From: Taibaiella sp.
Lineage (GTDB): Bacteria > Bacteroidota > Bacteroidia > Chitinophagales > Chitinophagaceae
Reading direction: 5' to 3'
Length of the DNA: 64,000 nucleotides
NCBI GenBank assembly: GCA_019739295.1
Contig: JAHHDV010000027.1
Coordinates: 1 to 64,000, forward strand
A program made the translations under genes and the position numbers. The first letter of the stretch is position 1. Each line of letters starts with the position of its first letter. Below the pieces are notes generated by a model that saw only the letters and a list, made by a program, of their open reading frames with translations, made no database searches and was not told the DNA's origin. This document shows, piece by piece, positions 8,486 through 19,454 of this stretch.

Positions 8486-9850
8486 ATGAAGCATTGGAAC
8501 ATAACCCGCTTGGTGAAAACATCCGGTCTGCTGGGATGCACCATCGGGTGTCTCTTTCAGGCCGGGGCACAGGAAATATCGGTTACCGATTTCGAAGAAG
8601 GAACTAAATCGGGATATGCTTCCGCTTCTGCCATCATCAATGGCAACTCCTGGATATTCAATGAGGCCCTTTCCGGCAACGCTGCCGGTGACGTTAAAAA
8701 TGACAACTATGCAGCCAGGCTCAGGTATAGTACTACGTTAGAGACTGCGCTTATTTTGGAAACCGAAATGCCGGACATTTCCGGTGTCTCCTTCTGGTAC
8801 TGCAGGTCTGACTTTTCAGGAGACAGGACAGGCATCTCCCCAACAATTGTAGCACAGGTAGGAGACGGTACCGGCTGGGTTTCCCTGGACACACTGGAGC
8901 TGGCCGGAATTGATGAACTGACCGAAGCGTCTTTTGAAGGCATCGGACCGGGTTACGGCCTATTCAGGATTATCGCCATCTCGGGTGATGACGGAAAGCG
9001 TTTCAACATTGATGATATTTCCATCATATACGGTGAGATGGCTGAACCACCTGTAATAGATACATTGTATACATTCACTGAAAGCTTCACGGAATGCGGT
9101 GGAATAGGGATCGGCGCATTCAGGTCATATAGTGATATAGGAGACGATAGCTGGCATTGTGTCCATGAGGGTCGTGACGGGAGTCCTTATGCTGCCAGGA
9201 TGAATGGAGGCTTCGCTGCAGGTGAAAGTGAGGCCAACAGTGACTGGCTGATCTCAGCTCATAAATATGATTTCTCCGGGATGACGGCTCCTATGCTTTC
9301 TTTCTGGAATAAAAAACAATACGAAGGGACTGCGACAATCAAAGTAATGGTTTCAACCGATTATGACGGGTTGGGTAACCCCCTAAGTGCAAGCTGGGAA
9401 GAAATCCATATAGCTTCCGTCCCTACGGAGGACTGGACAGAAGTATCCGGGATCGACCTTTCGGAATATAAAGACTTGCCTTTCTTCCTGGCTTTTACGT
9501 ATGAGTGTGGCACCAGCGGTGCCTTTGCGTATTACCTGGATGATCTTGCAGTAGCTGACGAGCCTTCCGGGATCAGCCAGGTCACAGATGATCCTGAGAG
9601 CCTGGCCGTGGTCGGCGACCCTACTTCCCATCAGATCCGGCTACAGCTGACGGCCCGGGCCTCGGGAAACTATGACCTGATGATCTATGACCTGAACGGA
9701 AGAATGATCTACAGCAATCGATACCAGGTAAAAGAAGGGGAAAACGATATCACGATCAGCAATATTCATCTCCTGAAGGGCATGTATATGATCAAAGTCC
9801 GGCATACGGCGCACGCGCAAACTGCTACAGTAAAAGCAGTAGTAAAATAA
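8486..9850 (+). CDS. Secreted adhesin-like protein with T9SS type A sorting domain
   Basis: The 454-aa protein has a signal peptide (about 1-28). Residues ~190-360 resemble the cleaved-adhesin / choice-of-anchor J jelly-roll domain: a FTESFTECGG start, SDWLISAHKYDFSG, SFWNKKQYEGTATIKV, and LDDLAV at the end. The N-terminal ~160 residues look like a second, related beta-sandwich ending NIDDISIIYG. The final ~75 residues are a type A T9SS tail (LMIYDLNGRMIYSNRY, then a terminal KAVVK). Binding of polysaccharide or protein is possible, but the substrate is unknown. It is monocistronic. Confidence 0.8.
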   Translation: MKHWNITRLVKTSGLLGCTIGCLFQAGAQEISVTDFEEGTKSGYASASAIINGNSWIFNEALSGNAAGDVKNDNYAARLRYSTTLETALILETEMPDISGVSFWYCRSDFSGDRTGISPTIVAQVGDGTGWVSLDTLELAGIDELTEASFEGIGPGYGLFRIIAISGDDGKRFNIDDISIIYGEMAEPPVIDTLYTFTESFTECGGIGIGAFRSYSDIGDDSWHCVHEGRDGSPYAARMNGGFAAGESEANSDWLISAHKYDFSGMTAPMLSFWNKKQYEGTATIKVMVSTDYDGLGNPLSASWEEIHIASVPTEDWTEVSGIDLSEYKDLPFFLAFTYECGTSGAFAYYLDDLAVADEPSGISQVTDDPESLAVVGDPTSHQIRLQLTARASGNYDLMIYDLNGRMIYSNRYQVKEGENDITISNIHLLKGMYMIKVRHTAHAQTATVKAVVK

Positions 9851-9883
9851 GCCGGTGCTGCAAACGGTTTTCAAAAAATTTAT

Positions 9884-9914
9884 CAAAAAGGCGATAGATC
9901 TGTCAGCGCCTTTT
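9884..9914 (+). terminator. Rho-independent terminator
   Basis: A 9-bp stem (AAAAAGGCG with CGCCTTTTT) around a 13-nt loop, followed by more T residues. It lies 34 bp after the stop of the T9SS protein gene at 8486-9850. Confidence 0.6.
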
Positions 9915-10099
9915 TTCCTCTGAACTACATATAGAATTCAGAAAATCCAATAGAAACTTAAAGCCGTGTTCCCGCTCAGGTTTATACAACTCACCCTGAC
10001 CGGTGGCAGGCAGCAAACAGGATGCTCCCGGATCTTAAAAAAACTTAAACCAGGCAATTATCCGTCTCCCTGTTAATATTCATTTATTACCAGCCGGCC

Positions 10100-11218
10100 T
10101 CACCGAGCCTGCTTATCCCGGGCAGCTTTATCAATTCGCTCCTGAAAATACCGCCAGTCATAGATCTGGAACACTTTGCCCTCACTCATAGCTACAAAGA
10201 AGCCATAAGGGAACATATTGCCGATGGGTGTACTTGTCACATCAGAACCGTCACTCTGTGTGGTACTCACCTTTATCTTGGTGATCAGCTCATGCTGGTG
10301 AGGATCGGCATCCCCTCCTGCCCGCGGATAGATCATAAAGGAGCTGTCACTCTGATTCGATACCAGAATATACCCTGTCCCGTCCTGGCGCTTGTAAATG
10401 GAAATACCTTCGTGATCCTCTGTAAACCCGTCCGTTGCAAACAGGGCCAGCTCATCATTTCCTTTGGAAGGATCCGCATAATATTTCCTTACACCCACCT
10501 GTTCGTCTGAATAATAAACATACCCCAATTCATTGTCCACAGCTATGGCCTCTATTTCTTTCTTACCGGAGTACTTCCCGAACTTGCGTACCAGCTCAGC
10601 TTTAACGATACCGTCATTCCCTGCTTTTAATACATACTGCCACAGGTAAGTCCCGTCCGTTCCATTTTTCCGTCCCACGATAGCATATATTTTTCCGTCA
10701 GACGGGGTATATAAGGCTATACCCATTGCATCCCTGCACGCTTCACACGTTTCTCCTTCAAAGACAGGAATACCACCGTTATCAACAGGCTTCAGGTCCG
10801 GTAGTGAGTATACCCGGATGGTATTGGCTTTTCGTTCCGTAAACACTGCAATATCCAGCTTACCTTCTTTGTAGGGAAGCCGGTAAGCTACGTCCACATT
10901 GTTCGGGCGCTTCAGGCCCGTTACTTTATTGACCATTTTTCCGAATAGATCAAAAGCATAGACCCCCCCGCCTTCTTCTTTATCTGTACCGATAATGAGG
11001 GATTTATTGATATCTTCCGGGTTCAGCCAGATAGCCGGGTCATCCGTATCATACACTACGCTTTCCGTGATATGGTCAGGTTTTAATGGCAGTAACTCAT
11101 TTACCTGCCTGCTTTTTGATGCCTCATCACCTGTTTGCTTATGGTCATTGCTCTTACAGGCAACCCATGATGCCAAGATCAGCGGGAGCCAAAGGGTTTT
11201 GATATTTATGCTCATCAT
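10100..11218 (-). CDS. Beta-propeller phytase (3-phytase) lipoprotein
   Basis: The 372-aa protein begins with a lipoprotein signal whose lipobox ends at C21 (ASWVAC). The mature part matches the calcium-dependent beta-propeller phytase family: DTDDPAIWLNP near the start, GTDKEEGGGVYAFDLFGK, RPNNVDVAY, EIEAIAVDNELGYVYYSDE, and DHEGISIYKRQDGTGYILVSNQ. The family hydrolyses phytate (inositol hexakisphosphate), releasing phosphate. It should be anchored in a membrane facing the periplasm or surface. It sits 144 bp downstream of a TonB-dependent receptor gene on the same strand, suggesting a linked uptake and hydrolysis unit. Confidence 0.92.
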   Translation of the reverse strand: MMSINIKTLWLPLILASWVACKSNDHKQTGDEASKSRQVNELLPLKPDHITESVVYDTDDPAIWLNPEDINKSLIIGTDKEEGGGVYAFDLFGKMVNKVTGLKRPNNVDVAYRLPYKEGKLDIAVFTERKANTIRVYSLPDLKPVDNGGIPVFEGETCEACRDAMGIALYTPSDGKIYAIVGRKNGTDGTYLWQYVLKAGNDGIVKAELVRKFGKYSGKKEIEAIAVDNELGYVYYSDEQVGVRKYYADPSKGNDELALFATDGFTEDHEGISIYKRQDGTGYILVSNQSDSSFMIYPRAGGDADPHQHELITKIKVSTTQSDGSDVTSTPIGNMFPYGFFVAMSEGKVFQIYDWRYFQERIDKAARDKQAR

Positions 11219-11362
11219 TTTTTCTTGTTTTTTTATCCGTAATTAGTTGTCGGTGATAAAGACCGGGTTAACTTTATGGTTAACCCAACTTTCATTTACT
11301 GTATATTAAAGCCGGCCTTCACATTAAAAAGCTCATTGATCCGGGCCGAACAACAGGTTATG

Positions 11363-14191
11363 CTATCTGGTCAGGTCAAATTTAACTCCTAAATTATAAC
11401 GCTGACGGTAGTATTCCATCTGCATCGTCCTGGAAGATATGCCCTGATAATACCTTAAAGGCTGATTGGTCAAATTATTGGCTTCAAAGAAAATCCTGAA
11501 ATTACTGTTGATCCTATAAGAAGCGTTGAAATCCAGAAAGGTCTGTTTGTCATAATATCTGTCATCAAAATCCTCACCCCCTAATTCATCTAAATATGCA
11601 GAGGCATGATTCAAGGACAGCCTTGCTGAGAACCTGCTGTTCTCCCAGGAAAGGGAAGCATTGAACATATGCGGTGCGGTACCGGGAAGCATCAGTCCTT
11701 CCCTCAGGTCACCGTCATTGCTGTAAATACCCTGGGCTTCGGACTTCGTAAAGGTATAATTGGTATAGATTCCGAAACCTTTCAGGAATGCTCCCGGAAG
11801 GAAATCCAGCTGTCTCTGGAATGCCGCTTCAAAACCATATACATGCACCTGGTCTCCGTTCCTTGCCTGGGTCAATGTCCAGTCATCAGTACCGGAAATC
11901 GGATTAGGAAGGTCCGGGAAGTCCGTAGCGAACTTGGATCCGGTATAGGATTCGTCCCGGTAAGTATAGATGAAGTTATCGATATTCTTATAGAATGCAC
12001 CTGCAGATATCAAACCTACTGATTGGAAATAGTATTCGGCCATCAGGTCATAGTTCCAGGAATACGAAGACTTCAGGTTGTGATTACCTGCTTCTATCTC
12101 ATTATCATCTAAGATCGTACTCACGAACGGAGAAAGCATATAGTAGTTGGGACGGGCCAGCGCTGTGGTCCAGGCCGCTCTTATGATAAAATCCTCAGTG
12201 GCTTTATACTTCAGGGTCAGGTTAGGCAGGAAGTTGGTATAAGCATTTTCTACTGATCTTTTGCCTGCAAGGTCTTCTTCATCCTGGATAATATTGCCTT
12301 CGTAATCTATACCGGTATGCTCGATACGTGCACCAAGGATCATGCCAAAACTGCTGGTAAAATCCTGGTCCCACCTGATGTACCCGGCTGTCACCTGCTC
12401 CCTTGCATTATAATTCAGCGGAAGGTACTCGCTGGGTACGGCCTCACTTTCAAATAATGAACCATTTGTCAAATCCAGTCCCCCGAGGAAGCTCCTGGAA
12501 GCAAAATCCCCGGGCACATATTTATCATCCGGCTGCCAGTTCCTGCCATCCCAGTTTACTACAGATACATCAGCCATTGTCTCGTAAGCTCCCCCTGCAG
12601 GGCTATACTCAGTAAAGCGGTTTTCTCTTACCTTATTCTTAAGGCGAACTTTGGCACCGAACCTCAGCCTGCCTTTCTGGCCATCTATGACACTGAATGG
12701 GATCCTGAAATTCACCCTTGCGCTCAGCTCATTCTCATAAGTATTATCCGTATTCTCAGAGAGGGTCCTTAATTCGTAATCACTATTGGAAACGGTAGAA
12801 AGCGGCTGGTACAACGGTAATTCTGTAGGGCCAAAATCAGGTTTGAATTCCAAGTCACCGGACTGGAATTCGATATATCTTTCATTGGGGCGATATTCCC
12901 TGGCCTTCGAATAGTTAATGCCCCAGTCCATATCCATTTTGCTTCCGATCAGATGGTCACCCCTGAGTGAATAGTTCTGGACTGTCTGCTGTTCCAGCCT
13001 GGAGCCTTTCACCCTTTCATTATCGATCCCGCCTTTCGTTTCCCTCCTGACAGAACCTTCATATCCTATGATTTTGCTTTCATCCATGTCATCATAGATG
13101 GGTTCAATACCACGAGTACGCACTCTATACCTGTTCTCCCAGTCATCCCGCCAGTTGTACATGGCATTGAATGTAATGATATTAAAATCATTAAATTTAT
13201 AATCGAAGGCCCCGGAGAAACTGCGCCTGGTCCTGGTCACGTCATACTTCCTGATATCATGCTCATCAATATATACATTATCATAATCATCCTTTACCCA
13301 AACTGCTTCCACGTTGTCGGAACCATATACATTTTTATTGTAGGAGCCACTCAGCACCATACCAAATTTATTATTGAAAAATCGGTTGCCAAATACGAGT
13401 GCGCCATTGTATAAACCGCCATTCCTGATGGGATTATATCCTCCCGACAAGGTTGAAGAAATCCGGTACCCATTCGGTGCAGCACGGGTAACGAGATTGA
13501 CAGAGCCGCCAATGGCATCGGCATCCATATCCGGGGTAAGCGTTTTGTTCACTTCTATAGTCTGTACCATATCCGACGGGATCAGGTCCATCTGCACTTT
13601 CCTGTTGTCCCCTTCTGCCGAAGGTATCCTGTCACCGTTAAGCGTAACAGAGTTCAGCTCAGGCGCCAGGCCCCTGACAATAATATTCCGGGCTTCTCCC
13701 TGGTCATTCTGCATCGTGATACCGGGGATTCTTTTCAACGCGTCCCCGATATTGGCATCAGGGAACCTGCCGATCTGGTCGGCTGAAACGATATTGGAAA
13801 TATTAGAACCATTCTTCTGCTGGTTTAATGCTTTCATCTGCCCCCTCAGCCTGTCTCCCAATACTACGATCCCATCCAGGTATTCCGTTTCATTAACTAC
13901 AATGGTTATATCCAGGCTTTTCAGGCCTTTTGCTTCATACTGGTTCACTACCGGCTTATACCCAAGGTATTCTACCACGATTTCAAAGCTGTCCTCGATA
14001 TCTACATTCAGAAATTCAAATCGTCCGTTTACATCCGAAAATGTATAATTTTCTTTGGGAAGCAGCTTAACTGAAGCTCCCGGAAGTGCAAGATTGTTTT
14101 GATCTATTATCAGACCTGTCACTACGATTTTCTGTGCAAATGCAGCCGAGCTCAGCATTAAAATCATTAATAAAGATAAAATTCGTCTCAT
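11363..14191 (-). CDS. TonB-dependent outer-membrane receptor next to the phytase
   Basis: The 942-aa protein has a signal peptide (1-19), then a carboxypeptidase-like beta-sandwich domain (~21-110). A plug domain follows with GRFPDANIGDALKRIPGI and RGLAPELNSVTLNGDRIPS, and then a long 22-strand-type barrel ending in FDLTR. The plug wording matches the Xanthomonas/Caulobacter-type TonB receptor subfamily (TIGR01782-like), which imports substrates such as carbohydrates. The phytase gene lies 144 bp downstream on the same strand. Uptake of inositol phosphates or related organophosphates is my inference from that pairing. The gene is intact. Confidence 0.92.
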   Translation of the reverse strand: MRRILSLLMILMLSSAAFAQKIVVTGLIIDQNNLALPGASVKLLPKENYTFSDVNGRFEFLNVDIEDSFEIVVEYLGYKPVVNQYEAKGLKSLDITIVVNETEYLDGIVVLGDRLRGQMKALNQQKNGSNISNIVSADQIGRFPDANIGDALKRIPGITMQNDQGEARNIIVRGLAPELNSVTLNGDRIPSAEGDNRKVQMDLIPSDMVQTIEVNKTLTPDMDADAIGGSVNLVTRAAPNGYRISSTLSGGYNPIRNGGLYNGALVFGNRFFNNKFGMVLSGSYNKNVYGSDNVEAVWVKDDYDNVYIDEHDIRKYDVTRTRRSFSGAFDYKFNDFNIITFNAMYNWRDDWENRYRVRTRGIEPIYDDMDESKIIGYEGSVRRETKGGIDNERVKGSRLEQQTVQNYSLRGDHLIGSKMDMDWGINYSKAREYRPNERYIEFQSGDLEFKPDFGPTELPLYQPLSTVSNSDYELRTLSENTDNTYENELSARVNFRIPFSVIDGQKGRLRFGAKVRLKNKVRENRFTEYSPAGGAYETMADVSVVNWDGRNWQPDDKYVPGDFASRSFLGGLDLTNGSLFESEAVPSEYLPLNYNAREQVTAGYIRWDQDFTSSFGMILGARIEHTGIDYEGNIIQDEEDLAGKRSVENAYTNFLPNLTLKYKATEDFIIRAAWTTALARPNYYMLSPFVSTILDDNEIEAGNHNLKSSYSWNYDLMAEYYFQSVGLISAGAFYKNIDNFIYTYRDESYTGSKFATDFPDLPNPISGTDDWTLTQARNGDQVHVYGFEAAFQRQLDFLPGAFLKGFGIYTNYTFTKSEAQGIYSNDGDLREGLMLPGTAPHMFNASLSWENSRFSARLSLNHASAYLDELGGEDFDDRYYDKQTFLDFNASYRINSNFRIFFEANNLTNQPLRYYQGISSRTMQMEYYRQRYNLGVKFDLTR

Positions 14192-14402
14192 TTTTTAATT
14201 TTTTGCAAAAGTCCTGATCTGTAAAAACTATTGCAAAAACGGGCAATTAAGAAATGGTTATGCGAATATTACCTTATGATGAACCGGCGCGAATTAAAAA
14301 GAAGGGAAAGAAGGTTCGAATTCCGGAAATAATTTTCTCCGGCTCCTCCTGGTAGCCAGCGTATTTGTTTTCCCGGAGGATATATCCGGCAGTTCTATGG
14401 AA

Positions 14403-16785
14403 TTAGAACGGATAACCAATAGCAAAGCCAAAGACGATATTCTCCCGCCTCCATGTACTGTTACCAAAATCAATCTGGTCGAATACCCACCTGTTGCCTT
14501 CGGGAAGCCATGGCTTACGGACAGGTATCCCCACGTCCAGCCTGACCATAATCACACTGAAATCCAGCCTGAGACCGATACCCGTTCCCACTGCCAGTTC
14601 GGAAAGAAATTTCCCGGAGAACCGGCCACCGGGAAATTCCGGGTTCTCATTGCTCAACCAGACATTCCCTGCATCTACAAACACTGCACCATGTATGAAT
14701 TCATATAGCTTGGACCGGAGCTCCACATTTCCTTCCAGCTTGATATCACCCAGCATCTCGATATACGTATTCCTCCCCGTCAGGTAACGTTCATTGTAGG
14801 TTCCGGGACCAATCATCCTGGCATTGAACCCCCGAACGGAACTGATACCCCCGGAGAACAATTGCTTTACATTGGGCAGCACCCTGCTATTGCCGTAGGG
14901 GGATACCATATCCGCCATAGATCCGGCTTGCAAGTGTATTGTTATCGGAAAAATTAAAATAGTGCCTGAAGTCCGCCTGGAATTTGGCATATTGGGCATA
15001 TGGATTGTTCCATATCTCTTTACTGGCCCTGATGATAATCCGCGCCCTGGATCAGCCCGATGATATTGCCCGAAAAATCCGCCAACCCGTTGAAAAAGAA
15101 TTCATGCTCCCGCTTTGCGCCAATCTGTGAATTGTAGGTAAACTCATAAGTAGGACCGATGATAAGGCCATTGAACAGGATATTCTGGACACTGAACATC
15201 CGTATTGGTAGCAAATGTGTCGGTTCTGACATAGGTAATGTTGACCGGATTTAACTTATGCCTCTTTCTTGGCTGTCTCCTTCCAGGCATATCCAAAGGT
15301 CAGTGTTCCTGAATTGATCCTGTACAATCCCGTTCTTAAGAAATAATCATACTTTGCTGAGATGATCGTCTTCGGAAGAAACGCCGTGGAAGGCCTGATA
15401 CGGATAAAAGGCACCAGGAACCGGGGTACCGTATAATTCACTTCTGCTCCCAGGTTATACGTATTGGGTCTTTGGTTCTGGCCACCATACTGCACTTCAA
15501 ATCCACCTATACCCTTGACAGCAAACTGCTCTGCACCTTTGAATAAATTCCTGTGGCGCCAGGAAAAATTCAACCGGCTGCCTACACGGGCATCATTCAG
15601 GGTGTAGCCCCCGGCTTCCATACTGATCCTTTTCTTCGGATACTGGGTCAGTGAATAGGTCACATCTAATCTCGGATCAGGAGTACTGATCAATCCCCGC
15701 TGTAACATTGTATTATAGGTCACATCAAATAAAGATCCGGTAATCGTAGAAGGATCCCTCACTACTGTGAAATCACTTTTTACGAATTTGAATAAGCCTG
15801 TTCCTACCAGCCTGCTCAAAGTCTTATTTTGTTCTATCTCACTGTACAGTTCTCCTTTGTCAAACTGTATCGATTCCCCGAAGACCACTTCCCTCACGGA
15901 TTTCTGACGATCCACTACGGTAAACTTTTCATAATACGCCGTATCTGATGACGGGGCTTCCCTTCTTCTCCTGTTGGGGTTGGCATTGGTACTCACCCTG
16001 TAGTTCGGAAGAACATATATATCGTGAATCCTAAAAGCCTGGTAGGCAGCCTTGGGCATCTTGTCTTCCTTGAGCCTCATCTGCATATTCAACCGGTGAG
16101 CAGAATCTGCCGCCGTGTCAGCGAGTACTATAAGATAATCCGGGTTGAAGAAATAATATCCCCGGTTGGTCAGCACTTTGCCGATCCGGTCCCTTTCGGC
16201 CATTATGGTATTGAGATCATAAGGGTCACCTACTTTAAGAAAACTGTTCTGCTGCTCCTGGGCAATCAACCTGCCTATGGTAGTCGTATCTTCGGGCAGA
16301 TAATCGATCGAACGGTAATGGTAACGCGGACCGGCCATGATATCGAATATCGCTTTGGTCCTTTTCTTTTTTTCTTCCTTTGTTCCTTCAGAAGTAGCGT
16401 AGAAGAACCCTTTATTGAACATCTGGTCTTCCAATACCAGGTTGTTCATTTCGAGTTTAACATCCTCTCCCAGCACCGGCGGTTCCCCGATCTTGGTTCT
16501 CAGCCAGTTCCGGATACCCTTAGGCTTCTTAGGCTCACCGGCTACATTCCAAACCCATAACCGAAACTTCAGTCCGAGAATACTGCGGTTAGGGACAGGT
16601 CTTATATAGGATTCCAGCTCGCTTTCCAAATCCTTCTTTAAGCGCTTATCCATTGCCGAATCCAGTATATTCACCTCTGCCCCTTTGTATAAGGTCTCCC
16701 CTTCTCCAAGGTATCTCGTATTGCTACAGGAGAAAAAGAATAATGAAACCAATATGAAGATGCCGCCCTGTAACTTTCTATTCAT
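14403..16785 (-). CDS. tamL: TamL, BamA/TamA-family outer-membrane lipoprotein (frameshifted)
   Basis: Reconstructed from pieces at 15256-16785, 15020-15232 and 14403-14999, together about 790 aa, the usual TamL length. From the ATG at 16785 there is a lipoprotein signal with lipobox FFFSC and the TamL-typical SNTRYLGEGETLYKGAEV. POTRA-like repeats follow, then a barrel ending SGGISSVRGFNARMIGPG (the VRGF motif of Omp85 barrels) and GFAIGYPF. TamL replaces TamA's role with TamB in outer-membrane biogenesis in Bacteroidota. The frame breaks near 15250, 15190, 15015 and 14950. The pieces are colinear and well conserved, so I take the breaks as sequence errors. Confidence 0.85.
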
Positions 16786-16987
16786 AAATATGTCGCAATG
16801 CACTTGAAAAAGTAGCGTAAATTAATAGAATTAAATAAAATAATTTCATAAATAAGCACGTTACATATATAACCCATTATCATCACAACCACAAAATAAA
16901 TGAATCGGCATGATGCTTCCGTTAGGAAACGATCAATTATTCAAAACTACCTCTTTTCATCCTTCAGAAAAATTTCTTCCTGATATA

Positions 16988-17016
16988 TTTGTAAATTGTA
17001 CCCGATTTTATCTTTA
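16988..17016 (+). promoter_or_regulatory. Candidate promoter for the TonB receptor gene
   Basis: TTTG at 16988-16991 and TATCTTTA at 17009-17016 (one mismatch to TAnnTTTG) are separated by 17 bp. This fits the Bacteroidota -33/-7 arrangement. It favours the ATG at 17037 as the start over the one at 17025. Confidence 0.35.
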
Positions 17017-17036
17017 CCTCACCCATGGCGCTACAT

Positions 17037-19454
17037 ATGATTCGACCGGCTTTAATCGCAATGATCACCTTATTCCCTATTCTGGTTCAGGCACAGGGTA
17101 TCCTGAAAGGAAAGATAACCAACGGGTCCGGGGCCGGAATAGCGGATGCTTCCATTTCCTTTCCGGGGTCGGAGCAGGAATATACAACAGACAGCCTGGG
17201 AAATTTTGAATTACAGCTTCCCGCCAACCAAAAAATAAAACTCACCATTACGGCTCTGGGTTATGAACCTGAGTATAAAAATGTAACCATTAACAATACC
17301 GGCAAAGAGCATCAGATACGCATACAGATGCAGGAACTGACTATGATGCTGGAAGGAATAGAGGTGCGGGGAACAAGACGCAATGAGATCGGCCAGATCA
17401 GCTTTGACCCGAACGATGCCGGTATCAGACCGGATCCTACCGGAGGGGTAGAAGGAATGCTCAAAGTGCTGGTGGGCTCTAAAAATGAAATGTCCAGTCA
17501 GTATTCGGTCCGTGGCGGGAACTTCGATGAAAACCTTGTTTATATCAATGATTTCGAAGTGTACCGGCCGTTTCTGGTCAGGAGCGGGCAGCAGGAAGGG
17601 CTGAGTGTGATCAACCCCGACCTGACAGCAAGAGTCGACTTCAGTGTGGGGGGATTCCAGGCCCGGATGGGGGACAAGATGTCTTCTGCCCTGGACATCA
17701 CCTATAAGCGGCCCAGGGATTTCGGGGGTTCATTTATGGTAAGCTTACTGGGATTGCAGGGCCACCTGGAGACATCCTCCAGGGACAGTAACTTTTACTT
17801 CATGGTGGGTATCAGAAGTAAGACCAACCAGGTACTGCTCCAGGCGCAGCCGACCAAGGGACAGTACATTCCATCGTTTCTGGATGCCCAGATCGCGACC
17901 GGGTACCGGGTCAATGCGCATTGGAGCATAGATGCAATTGCTAATTACTCCCGCAACCGCTTCACGTTTTATCCCGAGAGCAGTTCGGAATTTTTCGGAT
18001 TTCTCAATCAGGCTTATGTGCTGAACAGTGTGTATGAAGGTGCTGAAATAGATCAGTTTGATGCCATGTTCGGTGGTATCAGCCTGAGCTACATTCCTAA
18101 CAACAGGACGATACTCAAGTTCCTCGTAAGCACTTTCTCTACCAATGAGAAGGAAACCTATGACCTTTCTCAGACCTACCTGCTTTCTGCAGTAGAGACC
18201 GACCTGGGAAAAAATGTGGGAGAAATCCTTTACAGCCTGGGGTCAGGAACGGTGATGAACCATGCCCGTAATTACCTGCAGGCGAACGTGGTCAATTATG
18301 GACATAAAGGTTCTTATTCATCAGGTGCTCATTTCTGGCAATGGGGGCTGAACTACCAGACAGTTCGTGTACTGGACCAGCTGAAAGAATGGGAATACAG
18401 GGACTCAGCCGGTTATTCTCAACCCAACAATCCATCAGTGGCTGCCATGTTCTACAGCTACGATACGGATAACGAGATCAACTACCAGAGATTCAGTGCA
18501 TATATTCAGGATAATATCCTCTTCGGTGGCTCATCAGTGTCTACTTTGAATATCGGCCTGAGGATGAATTATTCTTTTCTCAATAAAGAGACCATCCTCA
18601 GTCCCCGGGTACAATATAGCCTGGCACCCGATTGGGGCGGAGCGCATAATGTGATTTTCAGGCTGGCTACCGGCATGTACGCACAGCCTCCCTTCTACAG
18701 GGAAATGCGCAGCTTCACTGGACCATTGAATACCCAGCTCAAGGCCCAGAAATCATGGCAGGGCAGTGCCGGGCTGGACTGGAACTTCACTGCCTGGAAT
18801 GAGCGGCCTTTCAAGCTCACTGCCGAGCTATTCTACAAATACCTTTGGGACCTTACCCCTTATGAGTATGATAATGTAAGAATAAGATATTACCCGGACC
18901 GCACTGCGATCGGGTATGCCTATGGGGGTGAGGTCAGGCTCTTCGGTGACCTGGTGCGCAATGCAGAATCGTGGATCAGTATCGGATACCTGAAAACGGA
19001 AAATAAATTCCTGAGAACAGACGGAACTTACACCGATTATATTCCCAGGCCGACAGACCAGAGGGTAAACTTCGGCATGTACTTCTCCGATTACCTGCCC
19101 AGGAATAAAAACTTCAAAGTATTTCTGAATATGCTGTACAGCACCGGCCTTCCTTTCAGCATGCCGGGCAAAGCTTTCGAGCCGGGATACCAGATCAGGA
19201 TACCGGATTACAAAAGAGTGGATATCGGTTTTGCAACGCTGCTCCTGGACGGCAAGCGCTCCTACAGGCCCGCGTATAGCCTGTTCAGCTACTTCGATGA
19301 TATCTGGCTGAGCTTAGAGGTTTTCAACCTGCTCGGTAATCTCAATACCGTAAGCTATGACTGGATCCAGCCCTTAGACACCGAAGCCAGCTTCCTGGTC
19401 CCGAACAGGCTGACCAGCAGGTTGATCAATGTAAAACTGGCCATCAGGTTCTAA
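17037..19454 (+). CDS. TonB-dependent receptor with carboxypeptidase-like domain
   Basis: Start chosen at the ATG at 17037 (805 aa); an in-frame ATG at 17025 lies too close to the likely promoter. Signal peptide ~1-20 (ending VQAQ), then a carboxypeptidase-like domain (~22-105). The plug domain has MLKVLVGSKNEMSSQYSVRG and GNFDENLVYINDFEVYRP, and a barrel follows to the C-terminal RLINVKLAIRF. The asparagine-rich SQYSVRGGNFDEN plug block is typical of a widely conserved Bacteroidota receptor group of unknown substrate. It is divergent from tamL and has no co-transcribed SusD-like partner, so polysaccharide uptake is not indicated. Confidence 0.9.
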   Translation: MIRPALIAMITLFPILVQAQGILKGKITNGSGAGIADASISFPGSEQEYTTDSLGNFELQLPANQKIKLTITALGYEPEYKNVTINNTGKEHQIRIQMQELTMMLEGIEVRGTRRNEIGQISFDPNDAGIRPDPTGGVEGMLKVLVGSKNEMSSQYSVRGGNFDENLVYINDFEVYRPFLVRSGQQEGLSVINPDLTARVDFSVGGFQARMGDKMSSALDITYKRPRDFGGSFMVSLLGLQGHLETSSRDSNFYFMVGIRSKTNQVLLQAQPTKGQYIPSFLDAQIATGYRVNAHWSIDAIANYSRNRFTFYPESSSEFFGFLNQAYVLNSVYEGAEIDQFDAMFGGISLSYIPNNRTILKFLVSTFSTNEKETYDLSQTYLLSAVETDLGKNVGEILYSLGSGTVMNHARNYLQANVVNYGHKGSYSSGAHFWQWGLNYQTVRVLDQLKEWEYRDSAGYSQPNNPSVAAMFYSYDTDNEINYQRFSAYIQDNILFGGSSVSTLNIGLRMNYSFLNKETILSPRVQYSLAPDWGGAHNVIFRLATGMYAQPPFYREMRSFTGPLNTQLKAQKSWQGSAGLDWNFTAWNERPFKLTAELFYKYLWDLTPYEYDNVRIRYYPDRTAIGYAYGGEVRLFGDLVRNAESWISIGYLKTENKFLRTDGTYTDYIPRPTDQRVNFGMYFSDYLPRNKNFKVFLNMLYSTGLPFSMPGKAFEPGYQIRIPDYKRVDIGFATLLLDGKRSYRPAYSLFSYFDDIWLSLEVFNLLGNLNTVSYDWIQPLDTEASFLVPNRLTSRLINVKLAIRF

